Below, one piece after another: positions 26,913 through 34,723 of a stretch of DNA of 35,976 nucleotides; the stretch's first letter is position 1, and each line of letters opens with the position of its first letter. Source of the stretch: an uncultured Sutterella sp. (GTDB lineage Bacteria; Pseudomonadota; Gammaproteobacteria; Burkholderiales; Burkholderiaceae_F); contig CAKQON010000013.1 of the NCBI GenBank assembly GCA_934255515.1, forward strand, positions 1 through 35,976, given 5' to 3'. Position numbers and translations under genes: made by a program. The notes below the pieces were generated by a model. That model had not been told where the DNA came from, made no database searches, and was given only the letters and a program-made list of their open reading frames with translations.

Positions 26913-27728
26913 TCACCCGTGCCGGACATCCTCATGCGGCGCATGAAAGCCCTCTATCGGCGCGTGGTCGTGCTCATGCTCGTGCGCGGCGCCTAAAAGA
27001 AGGAGCGACAACGCGCATCCGGCGAGCACGGCAAGGAGCCGCTTCACGCGGGCGCCCTTTCCGTCAGAACCTTCAAAGACCTCCGGGAGAAGCGCAAAGA
27101 GCGTGATGTAGACGAAGGAGGCCGAGGACATCGCGAGCGCATAGGGAAGAAGCCCCTCGAAGCTTCCGATCGCGGCAAGCCCGGCAAAGCCGCCGAGCAC
27201 GGCCGAGAGCGCAATGCCGGAACAGAAAAGGAGCGCCGCGCGGGAGGACTTGCCGGCATTCCTGAGGATCACCATGAAGCCCGCCTGCTGCGGCAGCTCA
27301 TGCATGAGGACGGCGAGCGCCGCAAGCCACCCGGCCGATTCGCTCACGAGGAATGTAGTCGCAATCAGAATGCCGTCGACGAAGCCGTGGAGCGACGCAG
27401 CGGCAAAAAGCGCAGGGAGGCTCCGCTCTTCTCCCCGGGTGCCCTCGTGCGCATGCCCGCCCCCCAGGAGGCACCCCGCAATGATGAAGAGGAGCACCAC
27501 CCCGAGCATCGCAATTCCGAGCGCATGTGGGTCGGCGCCGTCGGCCTCAAAGGCTTCCGGGAGCAGGTGCGTGAAAGACATGGTGAGGAGAAAGCCGCTC
27601 GCAGCGGCGAGCATCACGTCTCCGAAGCGCGCGAAGGGGCGCGTCACCAGCCAGAAGGCGCACAAAATGGCGGCTCCGCGGGTGAGAAAATTGGCAAGGA
27701 ACACTTCAAGGCAAAGAAGAACGCTCAT
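26913..27728 (-). CDS. ZIP-family metal transporter
   Basis: This roughly 271-residue inner-membrane protein has about eight hydrophobic segments. It carries the two ZIP helix motifs: LHGFVDGILIATTF (helix IV) and LMHELPQQAGFMVIL (helix V). ZIP proteins usually import zinc or other divalent metals into the cytoplasm. The cytosolic loop has HAHE, and the C-terminus has a His/Glu/Asp-rich tail (HEHEHDHAP) likely to bind metal. Relative to the common patterns HNFxDG and HExPHExGD, one Asn position is Gly and some helix V metal ligands are replaced, so one of the two metal sites may be missing. The ATG at 27728 was chosen over a TTG four codons earlier; no strong ribosome binding site is seen. 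Direction of transport is by family only. Confidence 0.85.
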   Translation of the reverse strand: MSVLLCLEVFLANFLTRGAAILCAFWLVTRPFARFGDVMLAAASGFLLTMSFTHLLPEAFEADGADPHALGIAMLGVVLLFIIAGCLLGGGHAHEGTRGEERSLPALFAAASLHGFVDGILIATTFLVSESAGWLAALAVLMHELPQQAGFMVILRNAGKSSRAALLFCSGIALSAVLGGFAGLAAIGSFEGLLPYALAMSSASFVYITLFALLPEVFEGSDGKGARVKRLLAVLAGCALSLLLLGAAHEHEHDHAPIEGFHAPHEDVRHG

Positions 27729-28103
27729 GGTGTCCGACAAAAAAATCGAAAAATAACAATGGAAGCATTCTACGCCCTGCGGAAAAAACGTAAGGGTGAA
27801 TCCCTATTTATCTCATGCCGGCAATTATTTAAGTGGATCCTCCCGAAAAGAGCGGATTTAATCCCCGTCTTTCCGTCCCTTTACCTACTCGCTGAAGCAT
27901 ATGACTCAGATTCCGCCGCGCAGATTTCCGATTTAGTTATGGGCAATTTGCTTTTGAACAAAAAAATTCATTTTTGAGTTCGAAGACCTTTCAAAAAAGC
28001 ATCCTTGAAATTCATGGAATTGATTTGGAAATACATTCCGCAAAAGATTTAATACGCAGAAATACTTAAGACAAGCCGGTGATTTTTCGCGAAAACACCT
28101 TCC

Positions 28104-28109
28104 TATAAT
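28104..28109 (+). promoter_or_regulatory. Candidate -10 box of the symporter gene
   Basis: A perfect TATAAT with AT-rich upstream DNA, 135 bases before the start codon. The -35 is poor (TTTTTC-like). Transcription would start near 28116, exactly at the base of the foldable leader. Confidence 0.5.
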
Positions 28110-28116
28110 CAATTCA

Positions 28117-28234
28117 AGCCGGAGTGTTCAGGGCCGGTCGGCTTCTGATCTCAATCAAATCCATACAGAAGCGTCCCGTCCGGCTCTCGGTTCTCTGACT
28201 CACAAAGATAATGCGCCGTATTCCGGCGCAGGAG
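28117..28234 (+). promoter_or_regulatory. Foldable 5' leader of the symporter gene
   Basis: AGCCGGA (28117-28123) pairs with TCCGGCT (28179-28185). Inside it GCTTCTG (28141-28147) pairs with CAGAAGC (28166-28172). A second hairpin, TGCGCCG/CGGCGCA (28212-28218 with 28224-28230, five-base loop), touches the AGGAG ribosome binding site at 28230-28234. The arrangement could control stability or translation; no known riboswitch class is recognised. Confidence 0.45.
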
Positions 28235-28243
28235 ACATTAATC

Positions 28244-29476
28244 ATGGCATCCAAATGCAGGATTTCACTAGCCTGGCAGATGATGATCGGCCTCGCGCTC
28301 GGCGTCATAGTCGGCGCAATCGTTGACTCTCAGTTTGCTCAGACCTATCTGCAGCCCCTGGGCACGCTCTTCATCCGCCTGATCCGCATGGTGGTGGTTC
28401 CCCTCGTTGTCGCCACGATCATTGCGGGCGCCGCCGGCATTTCCGACACCTCCAAGCTCGGCCGCGTTGCCGGCAAGGTTCTCGTCGTCTACGCGATCAC
28501 GACCGCTATCGCCGTGGCGATCGGCCTCCTCTTCGCAAACCTCATCCAGCCGGGTCTCGGCCTCGACCTCTCGACCGACGGTCTCGTCGCCAAGGCCGTG
28601 AAGGCCCCGAGCCTCTCCGACACGCTCCTCAACATCGTGCCGATCAACCCGATGGAAGCCATGGCCAAGGGCTCGATGCTCCAGATCATCTTCTTTGCGG
28701 TGATCTTCGGCTTCGGTCTCGCAGCGCTCGGCGAACGCGGCAAGCCCGTGCTCCACTTCTTTGAAATCGTGGGCGACGTGATGATCCGCGTGACGGGCTA
28801 CGTCATGATGTACGCTCCGATCGGCGTCTTCGGCCTCATTGCCTTCACGGTTGCGAAGCACGGCCTCGCCGTTCTCCTCCCGCTCTTCTCCCTCATTCTC
28901 ACGTCCTTCATTGCAACGGTCGTCCTCGTCTTCCTGGTCCTCATCCCGATGGTGATGTTCCTCGGCAAGACCGGTCCCGCGAAGTTCCTGAAGGGCATCT
29001 TCGAGCCCTGGCTCGTCGCCTTCACGACCTGCTCCTCTGCGGCTGCGCTTCCGGCCAACCTCAAGGCTGCCCGCCGCTTGGGCGCCACGAAGTCGATCGC
29101 TTCCTTCTCGATCCCGCTCGGCAACACCGTCAACATGAACGGTACGGCCGTCTACATGGGCGTCTGCGCGATCTTTGCGGCTGAAGTCTTCGGCATTCAC
29201 CTCACCTTCTCCGACCAGCTCACCGTTGTTCTGATGGGCGTTCTCGCCGCCATCGGCACCGCGGGCGTCCCGGGCGCCGGCCTCATCATGACGACCGTCG
29301 TCTTCACTCAGGTGGGCATTCCCCTTGAAGCCGTGGCCCTCATCGCCGGCATCGACCGTATCCTCGACATGATCCGTACGTCGATCAACGTTGTGGGTGA
29401 CGTGGCCTCCGCTCTCGTCGTCACGAACCTCGAAGGCGACCTCAACAGCGAACCCTATCAGGAAGGCGAAGCTTAA
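28244..29476 (+). CDS. Dicarboxylate/amino acid:cation symporter (DAACS family)
   Basis: This 410-residue inner-membrane secondary transporter belongs to the glutamate/dicarboxylate group (GltP, DctA). The serine-rich re-entrant loop reads TTCSSAAALPANLKAA. The cation/substrate motif is NMNGTAVY, where the family usually has an Asp (NMDGT). The second loop is GTAGVPGAG. Helix 8 reads DRILDMIRTSINVVGD, whose Arg-Thr pair binds an acidic side chain in characterised members, suggesting glutamate, aspartate or a C4-dicarboxylate. The ATG at 28244 has AGGAG nine bases upstream. Codon use is strikingly biased to a few C-ending codons, more than in neighbouring genes, which suggests high expression. 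It is a single-gene unit ended by a strong terminator. Confidence 0.93.
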   Translation: MASKCRISLAWQMMIGLALGVIVGAIVDSQFAQTYLQPLGTLFIRLIRMVVVPLVVATIIAGAAGISDTSKLGRVAGKVLVVYAITTAIAVAIGLLFANLIQPGLGLDLSTDGLVAKAVKAPSLSDTLLNIVPINPMEAMAKGSMLQIIFFAVIFGFGLAALGERGKPVLHFFEIVGDVMIRVTGYVMMYAPIGVFGLIAFTVAKHGLAVLLPLFSLILTSFIATVVLVFLVLIPMVMFLGKTGPAKFLKGIFEPWLVAFTTCSSAAALPANLKAARRLGATKSIASFSIPLGNTVNMNGTAVYMGVCAIFAAEVFGIHLTFSDQLTVVLMGVLAAIGTAGVPGAGLIMTTVVFTQVGIPLEAVALIAGIDRILDMIRTSINVVGDVASALVVTNLEGDLNSEPYQEGEA

Positions 29477-29500
29477 TTCCGCTTCTCTTTAAAGGATTCA

Positions 29501-29541
29501 CTCCCGAAAGGCTCCGGAAACGGAGCCTTTCCTTTTGGGAG
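29501..29541 (+). terminator. Strong terminator of the symporter gene
   Basis: AAAGGCTCCG (29507-29516), a GAAA tetraloop and CGGAGCCTTT (29521-29530) form a perfect ten-pair stem followed by CCTTTT. CTCCC/GGGAG can close an outer stem. Confidence 0.9.
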
Positions 29542-29675
29542 CTCCAGCGAAGAAAATCATTTCAGTTCTTTACGGGCCGCGGCCGTTGACGAGCGTCTCA
29601 TGTAGCATCAGCGTCAAGCTGGCGACTTCGCCCGAAGCCGGCAGCCGTCGCCAAAAACAAATCAGGAGATGACAA

Positions 29676-30116
29676 ATGAGCTTCAAGCCTCTTCTTCCCG
29701 CTCTTCTTTGCGCCGCACTTGCCGCCGGCTGCGCCGCCACCGGCGGAAATGCCGGTCCTCAGGGGAAGGCCCCCGAGCTTGCCGGCAAGTCCTTCATGTG
29801 GACGGGAGGCGTGAGCGAGGACTGCGATCTTCCGCCCACGATTGCCTTCAGCGCTGAGGGCCGCCTCTCGGGTCTCGCCGGCTGCAACCGCCTCCTCGGT
29901 CAATATAAGCAGGACGGAACGAGCCTCGACCTCGGCGAGGTCGCGACCACGATGAAGCTCTGCGCCCCTTCCTTCATGAAGGTTGAGGACGAGTTCCTCG
30001 GGTTCCTGCGCCAGGTCCGCTACGCCACTCAGGCGGGCGACGGCATTGATCTCTGGGATGCCGACGGCAAGAAGATCGTCACGCTCGTTCCCGAACGCGC
30101 AGGCAAGTGCGACTGA
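29676..30116 (+). CDS. META-domain lipoprotein (HslJ-like)
   Basis: This 146-residue protein has a lipoprotein signal with lipobox LAAGC (lipidated Cys19), so it should be anchored in the outer or inner membrane facing the periplasm. The mature part is a META/HslJ-like domain: FSAEGRLSGLAGCNRLLGQY, then TTMKLCAPSFMKVEDEFLGF and a final LWDADGKKIVTLVP strand. The Gly-Cys-Asn and Thr-Met-Lys-Leu-Cys elements are typical of the domain. In E. coli HslJ is linked to heat shock and novobiocin resistance, but the molecular role is unknown. AGGAG precedes the start. It has its own terminator, shared with polA. Confidence 0.88.
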   Translation: MSFKPLLPALLCAALAAGCAATGGNAGPQGKAPELAGKSFMWTGGVSEDCDLPPTIAFSAEGRLSGLAGCNRLLGQYKQDGTSLDLGEVATTMKLCAPSFMKVEDEFLGFLRQVRYATQAGDGIDLWDADGKKIVTLVPERAGKCD

Positions 30117-30143
30117 TCCCGCATCGGTTGCCTGAATGCAGAA

Positions 30144-30177
30144 AAAGCCCGGAAGTTCCTCTCGAACGCCGGGCTTT
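30144..30177. terminator. Bidirectional terminator between the META lipoprotein gene and polA
   Basis: AAAGCCCGG (30144-30152) pairs with CCGGGCTTT (30169-30177), with A-rich and T-rich flanks, between converging genes. Confidence 0.85.
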
Positions 30178-30204
30178 CTCGTCTCTGCGTTTTTTGTTCG
30201 CGAA

Positions 30205-33003
30205 TCAATGCGATTCGCCCCAGGTGCGGCCGGTGCCTACCTCGGCAATGAGCGGCACCGAAAGCGAGGCCGCGCCCGCCATGAGCTCGGGGAGCTTCTT
30301 TTTAACGAGCTCCACCTCGTTTTCGGGCACTTCCAGAACGAGCTCGTCGTGCACCTGAAGAAGAAGCAGGGCCTTCAGCTTCTCGTCGCGGATCCAGTTT
30401 TCCACCGAGATCATGGCGCGCTTGATGATGTCGGCGGCCGTTCCCTGCATCGGCGCATTGATGGCGGCGCGCTCGGCGCCGGCGCGGACCATCGGGCGGC
30501 TTGAACGGATGTCGGGAATCCAGAGTCTGCGGCCGAATACGGTCTCAACGTAGCCGTCCTCGGCAGCCCGCGCGCGCGTTTCATCCATGTAGCGGCGCAC
30601 GCCGGGGAAGCGCTGGAAGTAGCGCTCGACGTAAGCGGCCGCCACCTTGCGGTCGAGCCCGAGCTGCTGCGCAAGTCCGAAGGCGCTCATGCCGTAGATG
30701 AGGCCGAAGTTGATCACCTTCGCCATGCGGCGCTCGTCGGGCGTCACACGGTCAAGGGGCACGCCGAAAACCTCTGAAGCGGTTGAGCGGTGCACGTCCT
30801 CACCGCGCGCAAAAGCCGAGAGCAGTCCCTCGTCCTGCGAGAGATGCGCCATGATGCGAAGCTCCACCTGCGAATAGTCGGCGTCGACGATCGTCCAACC
30901 GTCCTGAGCGACAAAGGCGTCGCGGATTCGCCTTCCCTCCGGGGTTCTCGCCGGAATGTTCTGCAGATTCGGATCTGAACTCGCAAGACGCCCTGTGACG
31001 GCAACTGCCTGGCCGAAGGTCGTATGCACGCGCCCGTCGCGGTCGATCATGAGAGGAAGCTTGTCGAGATACGTGCTCTTCAGCTTTGTGAGTCTTCTGT
31101 GCTCGAGAATGATTTTGGGTAGCGGATAGTCGAGCGCGAGTTCGGTGAGCACCTCTTCGTCGGTCGAGGGCGACCCGGAGACCGTCTTCTTGATGACGGG
31201 GATCTTCTGCTCGACAAAGAGAATTTCAGCAAGCTGCTTCGGGCTCGCGAGATTAAAGGGGCGGCCGGCCGCATTTTCCGCGGCCTGAACGAGCTTCTCG
31301 ATTTCCACGCCGAGCTCGGCGGATTCGTTCCTCAGAAGCTTCGCGTCGAGCGTGATCCCGACCGCTTCCATGCGGTAGAGAACCGGAAGGAGCGGGCGCT
31401 CGATCGTATCGTAGACGTTTGCGAGCTTAGGATCCGCATCGAGGCGCGCCCGCAGAACCGAACCCGCCGCGCGGATGGCTGCAGCCTCTTCCGAGAGGAG
31501 AAGCGCCGAGGCTTCGGGCTCGACCTCGCGCCAGTGGCGGCGCTTCGCGCCTTTCCCGAGAACCTCGTCGCGCGTCGGGAGCTTTCTTCTCAGCACGCGC
31601 CGCGCAATTTTGTCGAGATCATGGGAGAGATGGGCTTCGAGCGTGTAGTCCATGAGGCACACGTCGTCGACCACGCCTTCGACAAAGATTTCCTGAGCCT
31701 CGAGCGCATGCATGGCGGACTTGCCGTCATGGAAGATTTTCGGTGTATTCCGTTCGAACCAGGGCTTGAGGGCAGCGGCGATTTTGTCGATCGAGAGCCC
31801 GACGGAGGACTGAGCCACATAGACTTCCTTGGGGCTCAGCGCAATGCCGAAGCCCCCGAGGTCTGCGTGGCGGGGCGCCCCGTCGTAGAGGAGCGAAACC
31901 GCAACGGGTTCGGTGCGGGGCGTTTTGAGAACTCTGACGAGCTCGTCAAGCTGATCGGGATCCGTCACTTCCGTAAAGGGAATCGCGTCCGGATTCTGAT
32001 AATCCTCGGGGAAGGGTTCGCCCTCGACCGGCAGTTCCGGGCGGTCCTCGGCGGTCACGCGGGGCTTTGCCGCCGGAACGGCCTTCGGAGCAGTTCCGGA
32101 AGATGCTGCGGAAGCTCCTCCCGCCTGCGCGCCGGCAGAATCGCCTTTGAGCGCTTCAGCGCGGGCAAGCGTCGTTCGCGAAATTTCCCAGCGTTCGGAA
32201 AAGGCGTTGAGCGCCCCGGCATCCCCCGGGACGAAGGAGAGGTCGGCAAGAGACTTCACGCCCGGAATTTCCGCATCGCACTTCACGGTGACGAGCGCCA
32301 CGGCCTCATCGAGGAACGGGAGCCCTGCGCGCAGGTTTTCGCCGATCTTTCCCTTCATGGCAGGGGCCGCCGCGCGAATAGCGTCGATGCCGCCGAATTC
32401 GGCCACCCACTTGGCCGCCGTCTTCGGTCCGCACCCCTTGATGCCGGGGACGTTGTCGACCTTGTCGCCCATGAGCGCAAGGTAGTCGATCATGCGCTCG
32501 GGCGGCACGCCGTACTTTTCAATGACGCCCGCACGGTCGTAGAACTTCGTGTTCATCGTATTGAGGATCACGACGTCGTCGTCGACGAGCTGCGAAAGGT
32601 CTTTGTCGCCGGTGGCGACAACAGACTTCACGCCCTCGCGCTTGGCCATTGCCGAAAGCGACCCGATCACGTCGTCGGCTTCGATCCCGGGGACGATGAG
32701 CACCTTCCAGCCGAGCGCGGCCACAACCTTTTCCAGAGGATCGATCTGCACGCGCAGGTCGTCAGGCATGGGCGGGCGGTTCGCCTTGTACTCGGGATAC
32801 ATCTCATGGCGGAAGGTCTTTCCCGGCGCGTCGAAAATGACTGCGGCCATATCAGGCTTCGCGAGCGAATGAACGCGGGAGAGCATTCCGAGGAAGCCCT
32901 TGATCGCGCCGGTGGGCTCGCCCGTCGACGTCGTGAGGGGCGGAAGCGCATGGTAGGCGCGGAAAAGATAATTTGAACCGTCAATAAGAAGAAGCTTTGG
33001 CAT
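30205..33003 (-). CDS. polA: DNA polymerase I
   Basis: This 932-residue repair and Okazaki-fragment enzyme has the N-terminal 5' nuclease domain (LLLIDGSNYLFRAYHALPP, then YKANRPPMPDDLR, EADDVIGSLSAMAKREG, TGDKDLSQLVDDDV, GDKVDNVPGIKGCGPKTA). A C-terminal polymerase domain has motif A VDADYSQVELRIMAHLS near 708, motif B RRMAKVINFGLIYGMSAFG and motif C LLQVHDELVLEVPE near 884. The middle 3'-5' exonuclease domain (about 345-535) is present in length but lacks the catalytic acids: no DxE in motif I, Ala at the motif II Asp, and Leu/Glu for the motif III Tyr/Asp. Proofreading is thus probably absent. The ATG at 33003 matches the family start; 56 upstream residues are unconserved. Its neighbour is a DUF2782-like gene, as in other Proteobacteria. 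Confidence 0.96.
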   Translation of the reverse strand: MPKLLLIDGSNYLFRAYHALPPLTTSTGEPTGAIKGFLGMLSRVHSLAKPDMAAVIFDAPGKTFRHEMYPEYKANRPPMPDDLRVQIDPLEKVVAALGWKVLIVPGIEADDVIGSLSAMAKREGVKSVVATGDKDLSQLVDDDVVILNTMNTKFYDRAGVIEKYGVPPERMIDYLALMGDKVDNVPGIKGCGPKTAAKWVAEFGGIDAIRAAAPAMKGKIGENLRAGLPFLDEAVALVTVKCDAEIPGVKSLADLSFVPGDAGALNAFSERWEISRTTLARAEALKGDSAGAQAGGASAASSGTAPKAVPAAKPRVTAEDRPELPVEGEPFPEDYQNPDAIPFTEVTDPDQLDELVRVLKTPRTEPVAVSLLYDGAPRHADLGGFGIALSPKEVYVAQSSVGLSIDKIAAALKPWFERNTPKIFHDGKSAMHALEAQEIFVEGVVDDVCLMDYTLEAHLSHDLDKIARRVLRRKLPTRDEVLGKGAKRRHWREVEPEASALLLSEEAAAIRAAGSVLRARLDADPKLANVYDTIERPLLPVLYRMEAVGITLDAKLLRNESAELGVEIEKLVQAAENAAGRPFNLASPKQLAEILFVEQKIPVIKKTVSGSPSTDEEVLTELALDYPLPKIILEHRRLTKLKSTYLDKLPLMIDRDGRVHTTFGQAVAVTGRLASSDPNLQNIPARTPEGRRIRDAFVAQDGWTIVDADYSQVELRIMAHLSQDEGLLSAFARGEDVHRSTASEVFGVPLDRVTPDERRMAKVINFGLIYGMSAFGLAQQLGLDRKVAAAYVERYFQRFPGVRRYMDETRARAAEDGYVETVFGRRLWIPDIRSSRPMVRAGAERAAINAPMQGTAADIIKRAMISVENWIRDEKLKALLLLQVHDELVLEVPENEVELVKKKLPELMAGAASLSVPLIAEVGTGRTWGESH

Positions 33004-33300
33004 CACATTCACCCGGGAACATCGCGCGGATACTTTGTTGAAGGAGAAGCATACGCGAGGAAGCGGCGCGGCGCCCGCTTTACCGTCAACCCATCGCCTC
33101 GTTTCCCGAAGCGGACCTGCATTCTTCAAGCAATATCCGCATACGAAATGCTTCTCGTTAAATGGCGCCATCCGGCGCCTCAGCGTGGCAAAATCTGATT
33201 ATGGAAGCCCGAAGGCAGATTTCCGCCTCAAAGTGCTTCTTATGCGGTCTCCCGAGCAATGAAGCATTGCCTCGCGGCCGGCATTGGTTTTCAAGTATTT

Positions 33301-33735
33301 ATGCAGAAGATTCTTCTTTCCGCCGCTTTCGGTCTCGTCTTCGCGATGAGCACTCAGGCCGCCCCCCTTGATGCGCCTCCGCCCTATGCGGGCGACGTTG
33401 CCGCTCAGGGCCCTGCGGCTCCTCAGCCTGCCCGTCGTCTTGAACCCAAGGCGCCCGACGCCGACATGTCGATTGCGCCCACGGAAGAAGACATGGAGCG
33501 TGCGCGCGAAGCGCGCGAGCGCGGCGACAGAACGCCGCGCAACAACGACAAGCGCACCAAGATTGAAGCGGTGCGCGATCCGAACAACCACGTGACCGAG
33601 TACGTCGTCACGCCGGGCAGCACCAAGATCCCCTATCGGATCGAAAACCGCGCCGACCGGCCCATCGATACGACGCCCGGCAAGAACCCGAGCGGCACGC
33701 TCGGAACGCCGAAGCTCATTGAGTTCGGCTGGTAA
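33301..33735 (+). CDS. Secreted DUF2782-like protein
   Basis: This 144-residue protein has a signal peptide (MQKILLSAAFGLVFAMSTQA, cleavage probably after AQA or nearby) and so is periplasmic. A Pro/Ala-rich and then charged stretch (EEDMERAREARERGDR) leads to the C-terminal part IEAVRDPNNHVTEYVVTP ... IPYRIENR. That part resembles the DUF2782 family, which is often found next to polA. Its function is unknown. The ATG at 33301 puts the signal peptide at the N-terminus; a start 14 codons earlier is possible. No good ribosome binding site is seen. It diverges from polA across about 300 bases in which I see no further gene. Confidence 0.75.
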   Translation: MQKILLSAAFGLVFAMSTQAAPLDAPPPYAGDVAAQGPAAPQPARRLEPKAPDADMSIAPTEEDMERAREARERGDRTPRNNDKRTKIEAVRDPNNHVTEYVVTPGSTKIPYRIENRADRPIDTTPGKNPSGTLGTPKLIEFGW

Positions 33736-33740
33736 CGATA

Positions 33741-33761
33741 AAGCCTCCGAAGAGGCTTCTT
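33741..33761 (+). terminator. Likely terminator after the DUF2782-like gene
   Basis: AAGCCTC (33741-33747), a CGAA loop and GAGGCTT (33752-33758) form a seven-pair stem followed by a short CTTT. A second hairpin GGGCGCC/GGCGCCC (33773-33779 with 33797-33803) lies downstream. Confidence 0.6.
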
Positions 33762-33885
33762 TGAGGGAAGACGGGCGCCAGCTCCCTTGCGGGGCGGGCG
33801 CCCTCTTCTATAGGAGAGCTTCCGGGCTCCTCTTCAAACCGCCGCAAAACTTCCCGCATCTCCTTCGACACCAACGCTTTCCTTC

Positions 33886-34710
33886 ATGTCTCAAGCCCTT
33901 CCGCTCTCGCTCGGCCTCTCCTGGTTCAGGGAATCCTGCCGCGCCGTCAGAATGCAGCCGCTCTCCTATCCGGCGATCGTCATCTTTTCGCTCCTCGTGA
34001 GCGGAATGCTTACGGGAATCCCCTTCATCGGGACGCTCCTCGCGAGCATCTGGATGCCCTACGCCTCGGTCCTCACGGGCTTTGCCGCAAGAGATACGCT
34101 CGCCGGGCGCGTTCCGGTCTACACCACGCTCATTGCGATCTTCCGCGACAAGACCTCGCGCTATCCGCTCCTCATCCTCGGCCTCATTTCGAGCGTCTGG
34201 ATGGAAGTCGACATGCTGATCTTCAGCACGCTCGGCGCCAACGCGCTCGACAAATGGAAGATCACCGCCGAAGGGATCGACCTCGCGTCGATTACGTCGA
34301 ACTTTCCCTACACGGCCTTTGCCGTGATGTTCATCCTCTATCTGCCGCTTCTCATGATGACACTCTTTTCGCCGCTTCTCATCGTGCAGAACCGCCAGAA
34401 GGTGGGAAAGAGCCTCTTTTATTCCTTCTTCGGCGTCCTGCGCGCGATCGGTCCCGTGCTCGTCTGGGTGCTGCTCGCAGGCGCCGCGGCCTTCGCGCTC
34501 TTCATGGGACTTGAGGTCGTCTTCGGCCTTCTCGGCGTCCCGCAGCTCTTTGCGTTCCTTGCGCCCCTCGTCGCCGCGCTCTTCACCTCCATCGGCCAGG
34601 CGGGGATCTGGGTCATGTTCCGCGACATCTTTGCGAACTCGCTCCCTGACGGCTCGATGCCCGAAGACCTGGAATCGAAGGACGACGGCTCAATGACGCG
34701 TCTCCCCTGA
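33886..34710 (+). CDS. Polytopic membrane protein, BPSS1780-like
   Basis: This 274-residue inner-membrane protein has about five or six hydrophobic segments (roughly 28-50, 54-70, 92-115, 143-170, 188-212 and 218-240). Its opening GLSWFRESCRAVRMQPLSYPAIV, here in parts GLSWFRESCRAVRM and QPLSYPAIV, with a Trp before an amphipathic helix and an N-P-L-like turn, resembles the BPSS1780 family of Burkholderiales. No function is known for that family. The tail is acidic and soluble (MPEDLESKDDGS). It converges with dinB, leaving only 13 bases between stop codons. No clear ribosome binding site precedes the ATG. Confidence 0.7.
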   Translation: MSQALPLSLGLSWFRESCRAVRMQPLSYPAIVIFSLLVSGMLTGIPFIGTLLASIWMPYASVLTGFAARDTLAGRVPVYTTLIAIFRDKTSRYPLLILGLISSVWMEVDMLIFSTLGANALDKWKITAEGIDLASITSNFPYTAFAVMFILYLPLLMMTLFSPLLIVQNRQKVGKSLFYSFFGVLRAIGPVLVWVLLAGAAAFALFMGLEVVFGLLGVPQLFAFLAPLVAALFTSIGQAGIWVMFRDIFANSLPDGSMPEDLESKDDGSMTRLP

Positions 34711-34723
34711 CGCGAGGCCTCTC

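Larger units (their letters stand above)
27729..28243. other. AT-rich intergenic region between divergent transporter genes
   Basis: About 515 bases without a convincing gene, clearly more AT-rich than the flanks, especially 27940-28110. A 71-codon open frame from about 27762 has no ribosome binding site and no recognisable product. The right end holds the promoter and leader of the symporter. A minus-strand TAGAAT near 27766-27771 may be the -10 box of the metal-transporter gene. I saw no full FNR or Fur box. Confidence 0.6.

Noticed and set aside
27762..27977. Possible 71-codon gene in the AT-rich interval
   Set aside because: No ribosome binding site, no recognisable features, and composition like the surrounding non-coding DNA.
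28268..29200. Open frame of about 310 codons antisense to the symporter
   Set aside because: Highly charged His/Asp/Glu/Arg-rich translation caused by reading the complement of a hydrophobic, codon-biased membrane protein gene.
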